A stretch of DNA of 64,000 bases from Amoebidium appalachense (GCA_963693365.1 CAVNZM010000013.1:4278001-4342000), one strand, 5' to 3'. Positions 14,519 to 45,898 are shown, counted from the first letter of the stretch. Notes: generated from the letters alone by a model not told the origin. Numbers and translations are program-made.

Positions 14519-15189
14519 ATTTCAAATTTACAAAGCCCTGACAACACATGCATACACGTGCAGACACGCAGCTATCTCGGAAAGGAAAATGACGGCAGCA
14601 CACTGTGACACAAACTATCAAACTGTTCATGTGTCACACATGTACGTGTGCATTACACAAATACAGAAACGTTAACCATGTCACACATGTACTTGTGCAT
14701 TACACAAATACAGAAACGTTAACCATGTCACACATGTACACACGTACGTACCTTTTATTATTTTTCCTTTTTCGTTTATCCCGCTTATCGCCATCCGCCC
14801 ACGGACATCTTAAAGATATCCGTGGATCCGCCCAGCCACAGACACTGCGACATCATTAGTAATATAATAAAATGACGAACTGACAGGTTAAGCCTTCAGT
14901 GACGATCATGGGAAGATGGCCGTGGGCGGATCGGAGATGACAGGTACACTGTGCATCTCCCGGCGCAGCTCGTCGGCGCGTTTTGGCACCACGCTGGCGA
15001 CAGACGGCCCAGAATAAAAGCCAAGTAAAGACTTCTCGGCAGTGTAAAAATTGCATACGCCCAGTCACTGAGGTTTTTGCCACATAACGCACATGTAGGC
15101 ACTGTACATGTGTTGTCGCCCATCACATAGTGACGAAAGTTTCGATAACATTTGTCATCAACTACCGTACCAGCACCACAGTATCAGGC
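13233..15189. other. Spacer between UBE2S and the first ZIP-MCO gene
   Basis: About 2 kb without a recognised gene. It holds a (CT)n tract at 13736-13819, CA/CG-rich DNA near 13990-14098, a GA tract near 14313-14350, poly-C near 14456-14517, a 47-bp tandem repeat at 14632-14743 and an imperfect inverted repeat at 14792-14940. The promoter of the downstream gene should lie in its right part. Confidence 0.6.
14632..14743. repeat. 47-bp tandem repeat, about 2.3 copies
   Basis: The block around TCACACATGTAC recurs at 14634, 14681 and 14728, an exact 47-bp period. The second copy differs from the first by very few bases. Confidence 0.85.
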
Positions 15190-23680
<8,491 letters not shown>

Positions 23681-24813
23681 TCCATGTTGACGTGCTAGCG
23701 GAGTTGCTTAGATATATCAGTATTGGGTGGCCTCAGGGTAATATTTGATCATATCCTGTTTTGTTTCCGAAGGGACCCCCAAGGGCCCTTAACCTGGACC
23801 TTATACATACCGTCTTCCACCCAAGCACCGACTGTACTCTTAGTAGCTAGGGTGCTACGTATACGGTGAATCAGCTACGCCAACACAACCAATCTAACTC
23901 GTTGTACACACTTAGCCGAGGGTTTTCACCTCAGCCTCGCCACGGCCGGTGGGTAGCCTGAGGGCGATAAAGTCCACCATTAATATTGTGATATATCAAG
24001 CCGTATCAAGGTTTTCTATGAAGATGGGGGTATTGAGATCAAGAGATTTTTTTTGGGATACTTTACAAAAACAATAAAACAAATTGAATGAATGACATGT
24101 ACATATGGCTTGCATTACCTCGCAAAACACAAAAGAAAACATCATGTGAGGTCGAGACACGTCACTTTTGTACACACATTGTAACGCATGCATGCGCATC
24201 ATTAAGGCAGCTCATGACCACGCCATTATTGAGTCTAACACTTGAACTTACGTGTTATTAGAGCAGGCCGAATTTTAGATTAGGGGCAAGGTATATATGT
24301 ATCATGTAGCAGCACAGCTGCACAAAGGTTTAAATTACGGATTTTCCCAGTTTCCATATATGACACTAGGCTGAACCGACGATTTTTTTAAAAAACGCAG
24401 CCCCTAGGCCTGCACCGTTTTAAACGTTCCATGACTATGTTTTCAAATCATAGACCTAATGGGGGGGAGGGGGGGGGAGGGGGGGGGGGGGGGGGAAGGG
24501 GGATGCATGCGTGTGTTCATCACGCGTGTGTGACAATGTACATGTGTTTGGCGTGTTTGGAGTGTTTGTGTGTCAGATTGACCACACGTGTGGGACACAA
24601 CTTGTGTACTGCACATGCACATGATGCATGCGTGCAACGTGAACATTTCTGGGATTTGTGTGGTTGTGTGTGTGTGTTTACACTTGTGTTGCCGTCATTG
24701 CGCTTGCATAGATTGTCACCCTACGTGTCTGCACATGTGCATGCCTGTGTCATTTTGTAGGGTTTTCGCAGTTTGGAATATAGGGGAATAGGACGGGGGT
24801 ATTAGGGGATGGA

Positions 24814-24845
<32 letters not shown>

Positions 24846-25852
24846 TAAGAGGGGGGAGGGGGGCGAGGAGGAGGCCAGTACTCACGGCAAAGCATGATCG
24901 ATTTTGACAGAATGTGCACGTGAGAACCCCAAATGGTGGTCCTGCCATAGGCCTAGCTACGTGGTGGTGGTTGCGGTTGGGGGGGGAGGGGGGGGGAGGG
25001 GGGGGGGGGGGGGGGGGGGAGAGGGGGGAGGGGGAGGGGGGGGGGGGGGGGGGGGGGGCTGGGGGGAAGGGGAGACCCCAACCAGCCGCAACCACATCGG
25101 CTGGGTCAACTTGCTCCGAGCAAAATGATTCTGCAAAAAGCGGAACTGCAATCTACTACAAGCAGAGATTTGTTTTCAAAAAAGTAGAAATTTTCTGTTA
25201 AAACCAGATATAATGTGCTAAAGGCAGAATGATTCTGCTGTCGCAAGCAGAATAATATCGTAATTAATATAATAATTAAGAACCCCCCCCCCCCCCTCTC
25301 TGTCTCGCTCTATCTCACTCTCCCTCTTCCCCCCGCCCCCCCCCTTTCTCCCTCATTGTCGTGCACGTGTTTTTGGGTATACGTGTACTAGTGCATGTGG
25401 ACGTGCGCACGAGTGTGTGTGTGTGTGTGTGTGTCACACACTGTATGCATGTGCACATGTGTGGGTGTATGCACGTGTGTGTTTTTGTGTGTCACACAGT
25501 GTATGCGTGCACATGTGTGTGTGTGTGTGCACGTGAGTGCGTGCTTGCACACTATATCGCTGGCATGTTGCATGACATAAATCCAGCCTACGTTATATTT
25601 CCTAGAGGTCCGGCCTCCAGATTCGCCCTCACTGGGACGGAATGTTAGATTGGCCGCATGCAAGATTGTCTGGGGGCTCTGAAATTTCCCCTCATTCCTT
25701 GTGTTTGCGCCTGACTATATTATACGCGTATCAGCCTGTTCTCACATACGATTACGGGTGGTTCAATTCAATCAAGAATCATACCAAAACATCGCCGAAG
25801 TACAAAAAAACAAAATGGATTAAAAAGAATATAGACTGCAAATACCTCACAC

Positions 25853-25886
<34 letters not shown>

Positions 25887-25924
25887 CCCTGCCCCCACGA
25901 AACGCACACACACACAGTCACTGT

Positions 25925-26001
<77 letters not shown>

Positions 26002-26177
26002 ATCATCACTGCCGTCGAAAAAGTAGACAAACGAGCGAATGCATATGGAAGCCTTGGGACATAGCGTGCAGAAATTTTCTTTCAAAAACACTTAAAAGGA
26101 AGTACTTCATCTTGGGCCTCTTTCAACCTAACAAATCCTATACACCTCACCTTCCAATACTACATTTTAAACACCCC
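23681..26177. other. Spacer between the tail-to-tail ZIP-MCO genes
   Basis: About 2.5 kb shared as the 3' flank of both fusion genes. It contains poly-G near 24462-24500, long G-rich DNA at 24810-25070, C-rich DNA at 25283-25345 and 25855-25895, and (CA)n at 25926-25998. No gene is recognisable. An AATAAA-like signal lies near 24070 on +. Confidence 0.6.
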
Positions 26178-35428
<9,251 letters not shown>

Positions 35429-37055
35429 GTTTGATACTATACAATAAGGGTGCCCCCTCTATCATTAGTGGATGGGTACTTGGGGCAACATATACTTTAT
35501 GGATGCGACATGGCTCGGAGAGAACTTTTGGCGCCACTGTTCCAAGTACCGCGTGCACCCCAAACACACCCGGCAATCGCCTGCATTGTTTACTGCACAG
35601 CTATTGGCTACGAAGAATGCATAAACAGATGCTTTGCTGCATTGCCCAGTGGCAAGTGGCGACGGTGGTGAAATTCGGAATGCAAGCGAAGATGATGCCA
35701 ACTGCATTATTAGCACATAGCATTGTCTTCTTTATTTTATTTAGATATATTGTATAAAAGTTAATGTGGATTTTTTCCGCAGTGTTTGAATATAATGCAT
35801 TTGGAAATCAAGGCAATGCTTTGCCTGGCTATGCATAAATAGAATTCGAAGCCCTGGTTCAAAATTGACCCGTCCTACGTTTGGAGCGAATCTTACATGC
35901 TCGATAAGCTAAAAAAAGGTAATAAAATTAAATTTAGAATAAAAACAACTGCACATTTTTTCTTGGATACAAAGATCTGATTCCTAAAGCTTTGTCGTGT
36001 AATATCTTGCATTTGTTTAATTTTTCACAACCACTTTTGAATTTTAATGTCATGGCAGTGACTAGTCAGTCTAAAAGATCCGTTTCCTGGGCATTTTCAC
36101 GTGAATTCCTGAGCAAACACGGTGTCGTGCCCAAGCTCAGGTGACTTCAACTGACTTGGTCACAACATTGAACTCAACTAAGTGCATGCTAGCGTTGTAA
36201 AAAATACAAGTTACAGAAATATTTAGATAGCAATTGTTTTGTGCCTTTTTCTTCCTTTCATGATAAAACAATGTGATAAGCAGCAGCATATTATATACAT
36301 CAGGCTATGATCTTTGAAACATTTTCATTGGACGAACATTCTAGAAGACTGGCCGGTGCATCGTCATTGGCTGCCCGCCATGGTCTAAAGTTTGAAGCTT
36401 TTTTGCATATAATATCATGGTTATAAAAATAAATAAATACTTTTTTGTTCAATTTATAAATATTAGAGAAAAATCTCATATTCTAATTTATTACTGAGCA
36501 GTAAAAGCGAGTGGAGCCCGATTATCGGATATTACCGCACTCAGTTTGTTCAAGCTAAAAATAGCTTTTTTCACGTGAATGCGCACGCGTGAGATCAAAG
36601 ATGCTGCGGCGAGGCGACCAGCCAGTGGCAGCCACATGGAGATTCGGATACGACGGGCCTCTGAGACACGGCCAAAAACACATTAACCCCTTTGGTTTTC
36701 TGGCATTCTTTTTTTTTGTTTGTTTTCAAAAATATCTCTATTAGAGCATACTCCGAGCTTTGTTGGCTTTGTTACTGAAGCTGCTCCTTATCATCTCAGG
36801 GTGCTTTCCGAGTGGATCAAAACCATGCACGCGACCTTGCCGTTCATGATATTTCTGGGTTGTAATTGACGTAAAAAGTATTAGATTTTTCTAACCCAAT
36901 AATACCACTACATTTGCGTTTATATTCGTTTTGTGTTGCCGCATCTCATCGGAGCGACAACTAAAGCCTTCAACGCAGCTGCCACCTCAACTCCTGCAGT
37001 TCCGCTTCGTTTCCCTTTTGTGTTTTCTGTGTTATGTGTTGTTGCGTGTGCAAGA
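35429..37055. promoter_or_regulatory. Divergent promoter region of ZIP-MCO copy 2 and the third ZIP gene
   Basis: About 1.6 kb of rather AT-rich DNA, nearly free of the C and CA tracts seen elsewhere, between two divergent start codons. It contains two identical palindromes TTCACGTGAA (36096-36105 and 36570-36579), each preceded by T-rich DNA. They are E-box-type sequences that basic helix-loop-helix or bZIP factors could bind. Joint control of the two transporter genes is inferred, not shown. Confidence 0.5.
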
Positions 37056-38357
37056 ATGGGGCTGTGTGACACTCTTGGGGAGGGCAATGTCGGCCTTGCC
37101 TTCGGCCTGACCGTATTGGCCGGTCTGTCGATTAACATCGGCGCCGCGGCTCCCCCTCTTGCCATTGGTAAGTTGGCACGTAAAATGTAAATGGGGCGCG
37201 AGCAAGGAGGGGTGCCTACCATATCCTCGTACATAGGCTGTGTGTAGCTAAACAGACGCGAAGATTCTGTGTTGTGCAGAAACATGTGTAAAAGAAATAG
37301 CGCAAGAAGGAAACTTGCACGCTTCCTCCCAGCCTGCACACAGTACTAACATGGTTCCATCCCCAGTCCGGCGCAACAACACGGAGCCTTTGGCTGCGGG
37401 GCTTGCGTTTGCCGCCGGTGTTCTCATCTACATTGCACTCACGGAGGTCTTCAAGGAGGTGCGTATATTTTCATCGTTCACCGTACCAAATGCATGGAAT
37501 TTTCCTCAGTAAATACCTTTTTATTTTTGGAATGCCTAAAAGTTGCCCTGGCTAAGGCTAAGCACCCAGTACAGCAAGGAAGAACGACCCAGGTTAACTA
37601 GGTATGCGCTACCCTAATATAGTCGCCGCATCTTCAAACCTGGTAAACACACTGGTCAACACTTACAAAACATCTTACAAAACATCTTACCTTCAAATTT
37701 TTCTCTTTTGACCCCCGTCCCACACAGTCGGTTGAGTTTTTCGACTGCACGCTTCACTCGGAGGTGAAGGCGTACTTTGCTACTATTGGCTGTCTGGTTG
37801 CCGGCACCCTCTTCACTGCTCTGCTGGAGGTGGCGTCACACAAACTGAAGGTACTGCTTGCACCGTGACTGTCATTTCCCCATGACATTCCACTAAAACA
37901 ACGGGGAAAATCATCGCAATCGTGCATTTTGTACCGCCCAATACACATGTTACCGGTACCGTGCAGGTTTTCCCTTGCACACTGTTGTTTCTTACAGTGT
38001 AAGCGGACCGGAAGCTCATGTTGAAAATTGCATGTGTCGCTCGTTTGAAAGCACGGATTTTTATTTTTTTTTGCTTATTGCTACACCGACTGCCGAAATG
38101 GAAGGAGGAACTTTGCCTTCTGCTGCTCCCTTTTGCTTCTGATATGTCCTTCCAAAAATACATGGCTTATCATTTTCCTCTTAACTCACCATTGCTATGA
38201 CAGGACCATGACATTAAACGAACAAAGTCAAAGAAAGCAGCAAGGGAGCAACAGGCCTTGAACAAGTGGGTGTCCCCTCGCTCCCCCCCCCCCCCCCCCC
38301 CTCCCCCTTCCCCTCTTCTATCTCTCTCTCTCACTTTCACTCTCTTTCTGTGTGTTA

Positions 38358-38425
<68 letters not shown>

Positions 38426-40166
38426 CTCCCTCCCTCCCCTCCCCCCTCCCCCCCCCTTCCCTAGCTCGCATGTGTTCACATCTTTTTAAGCTGTTAAGTT
38501 TTCGAACTAAGCCGCTACTCGTACGTACAGCAACGTAGGCTTTACCCCCCAAGTACCACTTCAAATCCTTATACATATTGAGCATATGATTCATGATGGT
38601 GAGTGCCGACTGCAGGTGTTGTGCAGATTGAAGAAACCATTGACAATAGTGCAGCATTGGACAACGACATGGTTTCATTGTTAGTGAATGTCTCAGTCCC
38701 CGTGTCAATTATAAGACTTTTTGTCACCACAAGCCACACCAGCTCACGTTTATCGCAGAACAATACAATACCAGACATAACTTACAACAGCACAAGCACA
38801 CCAAATTTAGCACTTATAAAATAACCAAGTGTTCGTGTTATTAAGCACACACCTCCCAACAGTACGGCGGCCGTCGATGACACCGATGTGTCGACCAAAA
38901 AGGCAGATGACATGGTGCCCGCAAACGGTTCTGCTGTGGTGGAGGTGAATGGGATGGAGAGTGCACAGAACAAGCAGGGGGATGTTGATCTGCTGAGTGG
39001 AGACCTGAGCACGGATGAGAAGATGAGCCTCAAGCACATGAGCATCCTGCAGGGTACGTGCTTGTGTGTTTGTGTGTCTGTACGTGGGAGTGTGTGTGTG
39101 TCTGTAGGCGTGTGTGCGTGCTGAGTAACATGTATTGTGTGCATGTCTGCTGTTCTTGTTGAGAGTGTGTAAGTTGCACTTAGTTGCACATGTCACTTGT
39201 CGTGGGAACATTATTTGGGCTTAAATGTGTATGTATGCGTGCTCGTGTGTGTTTCTGTTTGCTGGTGTACACGGTGTTAGTTTGTGACATTAGGGTGGGG
39301 CTGGTGTGGTCTTTGTGTACGTATTCACTCAGTCCCGTAGCTGCGTATTTGTGTGCGTGTCTATACAGTTTTCCTGCACATATATTATTGCAAAACATCT
39401 TTCTGTTGTCGTGTCTTTGACTTCTCCATCAATAAAATGCTCGCTGAGTAACCATGTTACTATTTTTTAACAACGCCCAGCTTCATAAATCCAACTTCAT
39501 CTCTACCTTTTTTTCCTAATCTAACCCGTTTTTTTTTTCCCCACAGCCGTTGCCCTTGGTATCCACAACTTCCCCGAAGGTGTCGCCACATTTATTGCCG
39601 GGTTGGCCAATGAGCGCATTGGTGTTGCCCTGTGCCTTGCAATGATTCTTCACTCCATCCCGGAGGGTATCGGTATAGCTATGCCCATGTATTACGCCAC
39701 GGGAAAGTATGTATTATATTTCTAACCCCAAACACATGCAATCATATAATAGTTTGTTTGTTATATCAAATACAACATAGTATGTGATTAGACATAACGC
39801 CAAACACTAACAAATACCAGCAAACACATGAAAGTGTGTCTCCTACCTAACCCACAACACACCCAATTAAAAGCAGTATACAGAACCCGCAACCCACACA
39901 AATACACACATGCACAGGAATGTGTTGGTCGTCGTGAATGTGTGTACTCCCTATTCTAGGGTGTTCTACCTCTCCCCCCCCCCCCTCCCTCCCCCTCGCC
40001 GCCTGCAACCTGCGTTGCTGCTCGTCATGGATGTGTACTTAGCACTCTGTAACCCCCCCCCCCCCCCCCCTTCCCCTCGATGGGGGTCCCAAGAAAATAT
40101 CATACATAAAGTCCTAACCCCTCTTTCCCCCCCTCCCTCCCCCCTCCCTCCCCCCCCAAAAACACA

Positions 40167-40201
<35 letters not shown>

Positions 40202-40404
40202 ACCACCACAGCAAGTGGATTGCCTTCCCCTACACGTTTGTAGCCGGCATGATGCTCCCAGTCAGTGCCGCCATTGCCTATGCCGCATTCCGCAACTCTG
40301 CAAGCCCTGCCCTCTACGGCTCCCTCTTCGGCATGGCTTCGGGTAACATCCCCCCCCCCCCCCCCAAACCCACAAAAAAAAACATATAATTCATACCCCT
40401 CTCA

Positions 40405-40460
<56 letters not shown>

Positions 40461-40577
40461 CAGAGAAACAAACGCACGCGCACACGTACACACAAACCCC
40501 ACCCACCCAGCATGGCTTCTATGGATAACATTCGTTTAGCAGATTACACACACACATCCCATGCAGGCTTCATCGAA

Positions 40578-40615
<38 letters not shown>

Positions 40616-40937
40616 CCCACCTCCCCCTCCACCCCATCTTCTCCCCTTGTTGTTCGTTTCCATCTCTGTGTAAAGCATCTAACAACTTCCCCCCTCTCTT
40701 CCCCCCCCCCTCCCCCCTCCCCCCGCCCAACACACGTGCACGCACACGCACATGCACACAGGCATGATCCTCTTCATTTGCATCCACGAGCTTCTTCCAG
40801 CGGCGTTCCGTCACAGCAAGAGGAAGGCACTTGTGACCATGTCGTTTATGATTGGACTGGTGGTGATGGCGTGCTTCCTTGGTATTGGGGAGGGTGCAGA
40901 GGGGGAGGAGGAGGAGGAGGAACACGGTCGGCGGTGA
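37056..40937 (+). CDS. ZIP metal transporter without oxidase domain
   Basis: Exons 37056-37167, 37367-37458, 37728-37850, 38204-38265, 38863-39053, 39547-39706, 40212-40342, 40762-40937; 348 residues, phases fit. Motifs: GEGNV before helix 1, LTEVFKE after helix 2, HNFPEG 200-205, HSIPEG 229-234, HELLP 299-303, then a last helix. It ends in an acidic tail (GEGAEG plus six Glu) and HGRR, with TGA at 40935-40937. The intron positions of the ZIP part match the two fusion genes, but the cytosolic loop between helices 3 and 4 is longer (about 84 residues, basic then acidic). An in-frame ATG at 36933 would add a hydrophobic, signal-like extension; I prefer 37056 because the paralogs start there. 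The likely role is uptake of Zn, Fe or Mn into the cytosol, as in ZupT-like ZIPs. It is the natural comparison for the fused copies. Confidence 0.92.
40407..40459. repeat. (AT)n microsatellite in the last intron of the third ZIP gene
   Basis: About 53 bases of pure AT. It is the only long AT dinucleotide tract in a window dominated by CA/GT. Confidence 0.95.
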
Positions 40938-41510
40938 TTGTGTCACCAGCCTCGATTCTTCTTTGCATGTTAGTTGAGATAGAACGGAATGGAAAGGTGT
41001 GACAAGGTGAATTACACATTGACGTGCACACACACACACAAAGGGAGTGAGACAGAGAGAGAGAGAGAGCGATACAAGTACACGCGCACGCACACACGCA
41101 AAAACACATGCTCATAGACCTTTTAAGCAATTATCGATGAACATAGCTTATTCGTGCTGTCTAATACCAACCATCTTCAAACCTTGCGTACGTCTCCATG
41201 GGTGACACAAATACAAACTAGCACGCGTGTGCATTTGTGCTGTTTTCTTCCCTTTTTTTTTTTTTTTTTTTTTTTTTTCAGGGCTGATCTGAGTAATGAT
41301 GAAGGAGTTGGAACGAGTAGGATAGCTTTTTCCGCACATTTGCACATTTTCTGTATGAGTATATCCAACGCAGGAAATTTGAGTATATCCCACCCAAGAC
41401 ATATCTGCGAATGTGTACGGTCGACGCGACAGCAGGGCCTGACCGCGGCCTGCACCAGTTGAGCTGGTCTCTTGGGCATGCCGCCAGTGCAATAAAACTA
41501 TTTATAAAAA

Positions 41511-41735
41511 AGTTAGCCAATCAGGTGACCCCGTTAAATTTTACGCCATGCATGATGTATGCAAGTGCCTATGCAACAAGAAATTCAACAAAGTTTAGCG
41601 AATCAGGTGACCCCGTTAAGTTTACGACATGCATGATGTATGCAAGTGCCTGTGCAACTAATATTTAAAAGAAAAAGTTTAGCGAATCAGGTCACCCCGT
41701 TAATGTTTTATGCCATGCATGATGTATGCAAGTGC
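41511..41735. repeat. Tandem repeat, three copies of 81-84 bp
   Basis: AGTTTAGCGAATCAGGT-like starts lie at 41511, 41592 and 41676. Each is followed by CCCCGTTAA and GCATGATGTATGCAAGTGC. Confidence 0.9.
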
Positions 41736-43674
41736 TTACGGCGGGTGTGTGGTGTGTGTGTTGTTCATGTGTGTGTGTGCGCGCGCGTGTGTGTGTGTGT
41801 GTGTGTGTGTGGTGTTTGTGCCCTGTTCTGTGGTGACACACGCACACGCATGCATGCAGGCACACACACATAGGGCATGCATGCACTGCGCAGGCACGGG
41901 TATGGCCGTGTAGTGAATGACCATAAACATAAGGATATCTAGATCTAATACTTTTGTATATCTACATATATCCACGGTGCCCATAATTTTGATTCGCTGG
42001 ATTGGCCGAAGAGAGCGGCCAATATTATATTCGAATATGTTTAATGGTCATATCGGGTTCATGTGCACGTGATCATAGTTTTTTTTTTTTTTTTTGAGCT
42101 CTTTAAGGGTGGCGACGCCAAAAAGTCATGCGGCTTGTGTCCGTTTTTAAGCTACTATGATTTGCCACGCATTTATATTTCATCGCAAGTGGTACTTAGT
42201 TAGCTATAGCAACAGACTCGCTGTTTCTTGGTCTCGGGCTCCTGGTGTGCTTTTGCGATTGACTGATATCTCAACTAGCCGTGGAATAAAGAACAACGTT
42301 AAGTTGAAGATGTTGTACATGTATGATGTATGATCTCCCGGTGTCTGATTATATAGATGCCTATACATATTACGTAGGTCTGGGTCAATCAGAAGGAAAG
42401 GGTGAATGGTTTTCAGTGTTTCTGTTCCTAATACAACTTGCAAGTTCACTGAATTATAACTCTGACCCCTCAGGCTCGATCTCACAACCTTCGGTATCTG
42501 ATCGTCAGTGTTTCGTGGCCTCCAAATCGGGAATCTTGATTCGCTGGGGGGTGAGTCATGAGGGCAAGGGGTGGGGCGGTGTGGCCGTGTGGCCGTGTGT
42601 GTGTGTGTGTTGGGGGGGGGGGGGGGGGGGGGGGGGGGTGGGGGGAGGGGGGGGGGGGAGGGGGGAGGTGAAGGGAGAGAGAGAGATGGGGGGAGGGGGG
42701 GGGGGATCCAGAGAGAGAAGGAGAGGGGGAGAGAGAGAAAGATAGAGAGAGAGAGGGGGGGGGGGGGGGGGGGGGGGGGGTGGGGGCGGGGGGGGCGGGC
42801 TAGGGTTGCTGCCTATATATAGGCCTTGCTTCAATCGGTGAAGTTATAAAGCCTAAGGTTTCCTCACACTTCATCTATCCCCATATCTTTTGAGCTATGT
42901 AGTTATGTGATACAGGAGGAAGTCCAAATGTATCAAGTAAATTCCCTCTCGATTGCCAGCAATAAATTGTCACCGTGTTAGACTGACGAGTATTCCGTTT
43001 TTGCAAGGAATCCGGGTAGTCAGCTATATATGCCATACAAGGGGGGTGGAGGGGGGCTCGATTGTGATGGAGGCCTCCCCTTTTTCTACAGCAAAAAAAG
43101 GACCCACGCTAACCTTGCTTGCTAATAAAAAAAAGAGAAAAAGGGTAAGGCCAGGGAAAAATCAGCAACAAAGAAAGAGCAAGAATTTTTTAAAAATAAA
43201 ACTAGGAAACAGGGAACGATAATAATAGTGTTGAAAAATAACTGAAAAAATCTTAATAAAAAAAAATCACAGGCATAAACCTTCAAGGGGACGATAGCCC
43301 CGGCCCCACTGCTCGGTTCGAAAAAAGAAAAAAACCGTCCGGATTATTGAAACAAAATTTCTTGAAGTAAAGAATAACTCAAAATGAATTCTGAATACTA
43401 TTCTGGTATTTGAGGGGGGTCAAGCTCCCTTTTGCATATAGCGGTTTTGTTGTTTTCTTATTTGCCTTGCGTTCACTTTTGCATATCACTGTGTAAGGCT
43501 GTGTTTCACGAGGCATTTTTGGAAAACACAAACATCGTTCCCAGCGCCCTGGGTCCTCCCCCCCCCCCTCCGCACAACCTCCGAACACCACCACCACTAT
43601 GATATGATAATCAAATAACATGTAAATCTCCTCACATACCTCAACTGCTATAATAATTGTGCTCCGTAAATTAA

Positions 43675-43724
<50 letters not shown>

Positions 43725-44228
43725 AAAAAAAAAAGACCCACAATCAAACACCTCAACCACATTGACTCACTATGAACCTTGCGTGGCACTTTGGTGTTCG
43801 GGCAGCACCCCATTTGTGAACATTAGCGCAACGTCCAGGTGTAGGTGTATGAGCACAACAGCACGTGCTTGGGGCTGTGAAAGCGATGCTGCCGTTTTTA
43901 AAAGGGTATTTCTTTCAGGTTTCCGGGTCGGGTCGGGTCAGAGGAATTTCTAGCTACATGAGTGTGTGCTGCGCATCAGCTGCGCACCATCGTTTTGCCG
44001 GAAGCATGGTACAGATGCGCCATCTTACAACAAAACTTTAAAAGAAAAGTAAAAAAACAGAAAGAAAGAAGGGAAGAATAATAATCAGTCGTAAGGGAAA
44101 AGATTGCAGTTCCAAAATTTGATTTAATACGCTGAGAAAATGGCTTGACCTGGATGTGCTGGAATGGGGACAATTATGGCCTAAAAGAAATACATTTGAA
44201 AGGCTGAATGACCTATATTTTTACCCAT

Positions 44229-44259
<31 letters not shown>

Positions 44260-44579
44260 CGCCCACCACCACCACCACCGCCACCATATTTCACTCTCAC
44301 ACGCTCACACATGCGCGCGCATGTGCGCGCACACTGGCACCCACCCACACACACACAAAGCACACGCGTTCCCGGCCAGCATCCTCATTCTACGTGCACA
44401 AATTCAACTGTTTCCAAACATACCCCACCCCCAAACACACGTGTCTCAATTACATTTTCAGTTGGGTTCGGAATTTGCCGTGTTTCACCGCCATTTCCGC
44501 ACTAGTATTTATATTGGCCAAGGGGATTTGATCATAGTTCCTTCTGAATCAGGCAGTTCATCCTCCTGCACACATATCT

Positions 44580-44744
<165 letters not shown>

Positions 44745-45072
44745 ACCCCCCCCCCCCCCCCCCCCGGGGCCCCCCCCCTCTCGCCCCAACAACACCATCC
44801 CCCTCTCTCTCCCCGTGTTCCGCCCCCGCTCACCCCCCTCCCCCCTCCTCCCCCAACACTCCCAAGTGAGCTCCTCCTCTCTCTTGCTTGCCTTTGATTG
44901 CATCCCCCATCCCCATAACCTTTTATCTTCGGGCCATTCTGTTTTCTTTAACAGCCCCGAGAAAGGGCCCCTACCCTCTTTCCCTCGTTGCACCCCCTCC
45001 CCTCCCCTCTCCGGTATGCTATTGCCACCTTCCTGCGCCCCAACCGGCTGTGTCCCGCCCCCCTCCTCCCTA

Positions 45073-45103
<31 letters not shown>

Positions 45104-45646
45104 CCCACGAACCACGAATAAATGTGCTGCAGAGGTGTGCCCATGGTATTACTAACACCTTTGCTAGCCACGGCATATAATTTTGCCACTGTATCACATT
45201 GCATCCCAGCCATCCCTCCCCTTTAAATGCTCAGTGTGACATGCGAATTCCAGGCATGTTTGAGCAGTGGATTCCGATCAAAAGCAACTGGAATTAATGG
45301 CCACAGCAATCACCAGGTCAAACATTCACGTTTCCTTATCACACAGATTTGTCCCACAATCTAACTGATCAAACACATCCAGATCACCGTTCAGGTGGGA
45401 ACGACGTCTTTGGGCGGCAACCCAAAACATTTGCCAATGGTTACACAGTACACTCCATGTTGGCACTGTCTGCTTGGAGGACTAAGTGCAGATGCCGCCT
45501 TTGATTGAAGCTAAATTGAACCCAAGTCCCCCTCCCCCTCGGGGGCCTCCGGGCCCCCTCTCCTCTCCCTCACGATCGCCCCCGCTTCCCTCTCTCGCCC
45601 CCTTTCCCCTCCCCCTCTCCCCCCTCCGCTACTGGCTGCCGACGAC

Positions 45647-45898
45647 ATACAGATACCGTCCGCGAATAAGAACCCCCCAAAATGTGGCCGAGGGGCGGAA
45701 TCTTAAATTGTTTGGAGGGTCGGGTCAGAATCACGGGGGAGTACCCTGTATGGTCACTTTTGAAACCCCTTAATCATCTGCCCGCCAATAAGATCATCCC
45801 GAAAACTGGCTCTGGGGGCAGAATCTTAAAAGAAAACCAATTTTGCCGGGGGCGAAATCTTATTGGCGGAAGTTCTTATTCGCGGACGGTATCTGTAT
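45647..45898. mobile_element. MITE-like element with 27-bp perfect inverted ends and TA flanks
   Basis: The left end at 45647-45673 (key part CAGATACCGTCCGCG) and the right end at 45872-45898 are exact reverse complements over 27 bases, the outer bases being ATA/TAT. Read as TA plus an element starting CAG, this fits a TA target duplication as in Tc1/mariner/pogo elements. The 252-base body has no coding frame and carries smaller internal inverted copies of CCAATAAGAT (45785-45794 against 45858-45867). It is therefore a non-autonomous element. Confidence 0.8.

Noticed and set aside
36933-37055. N-terminal extension of the third ZIP gene from the ATG at 36933
   Set aside because: It gives a hydrophobic signal-like leader, but both paralogs begin at the position of the 37056 ATG, so the extension is left as a possibility only.
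42204-42485. Minus-strand frame of 93 residues before the G-rich block
   Set aside because: No family features, splice signals or conservation in the neighbouring repeat units could be seen.
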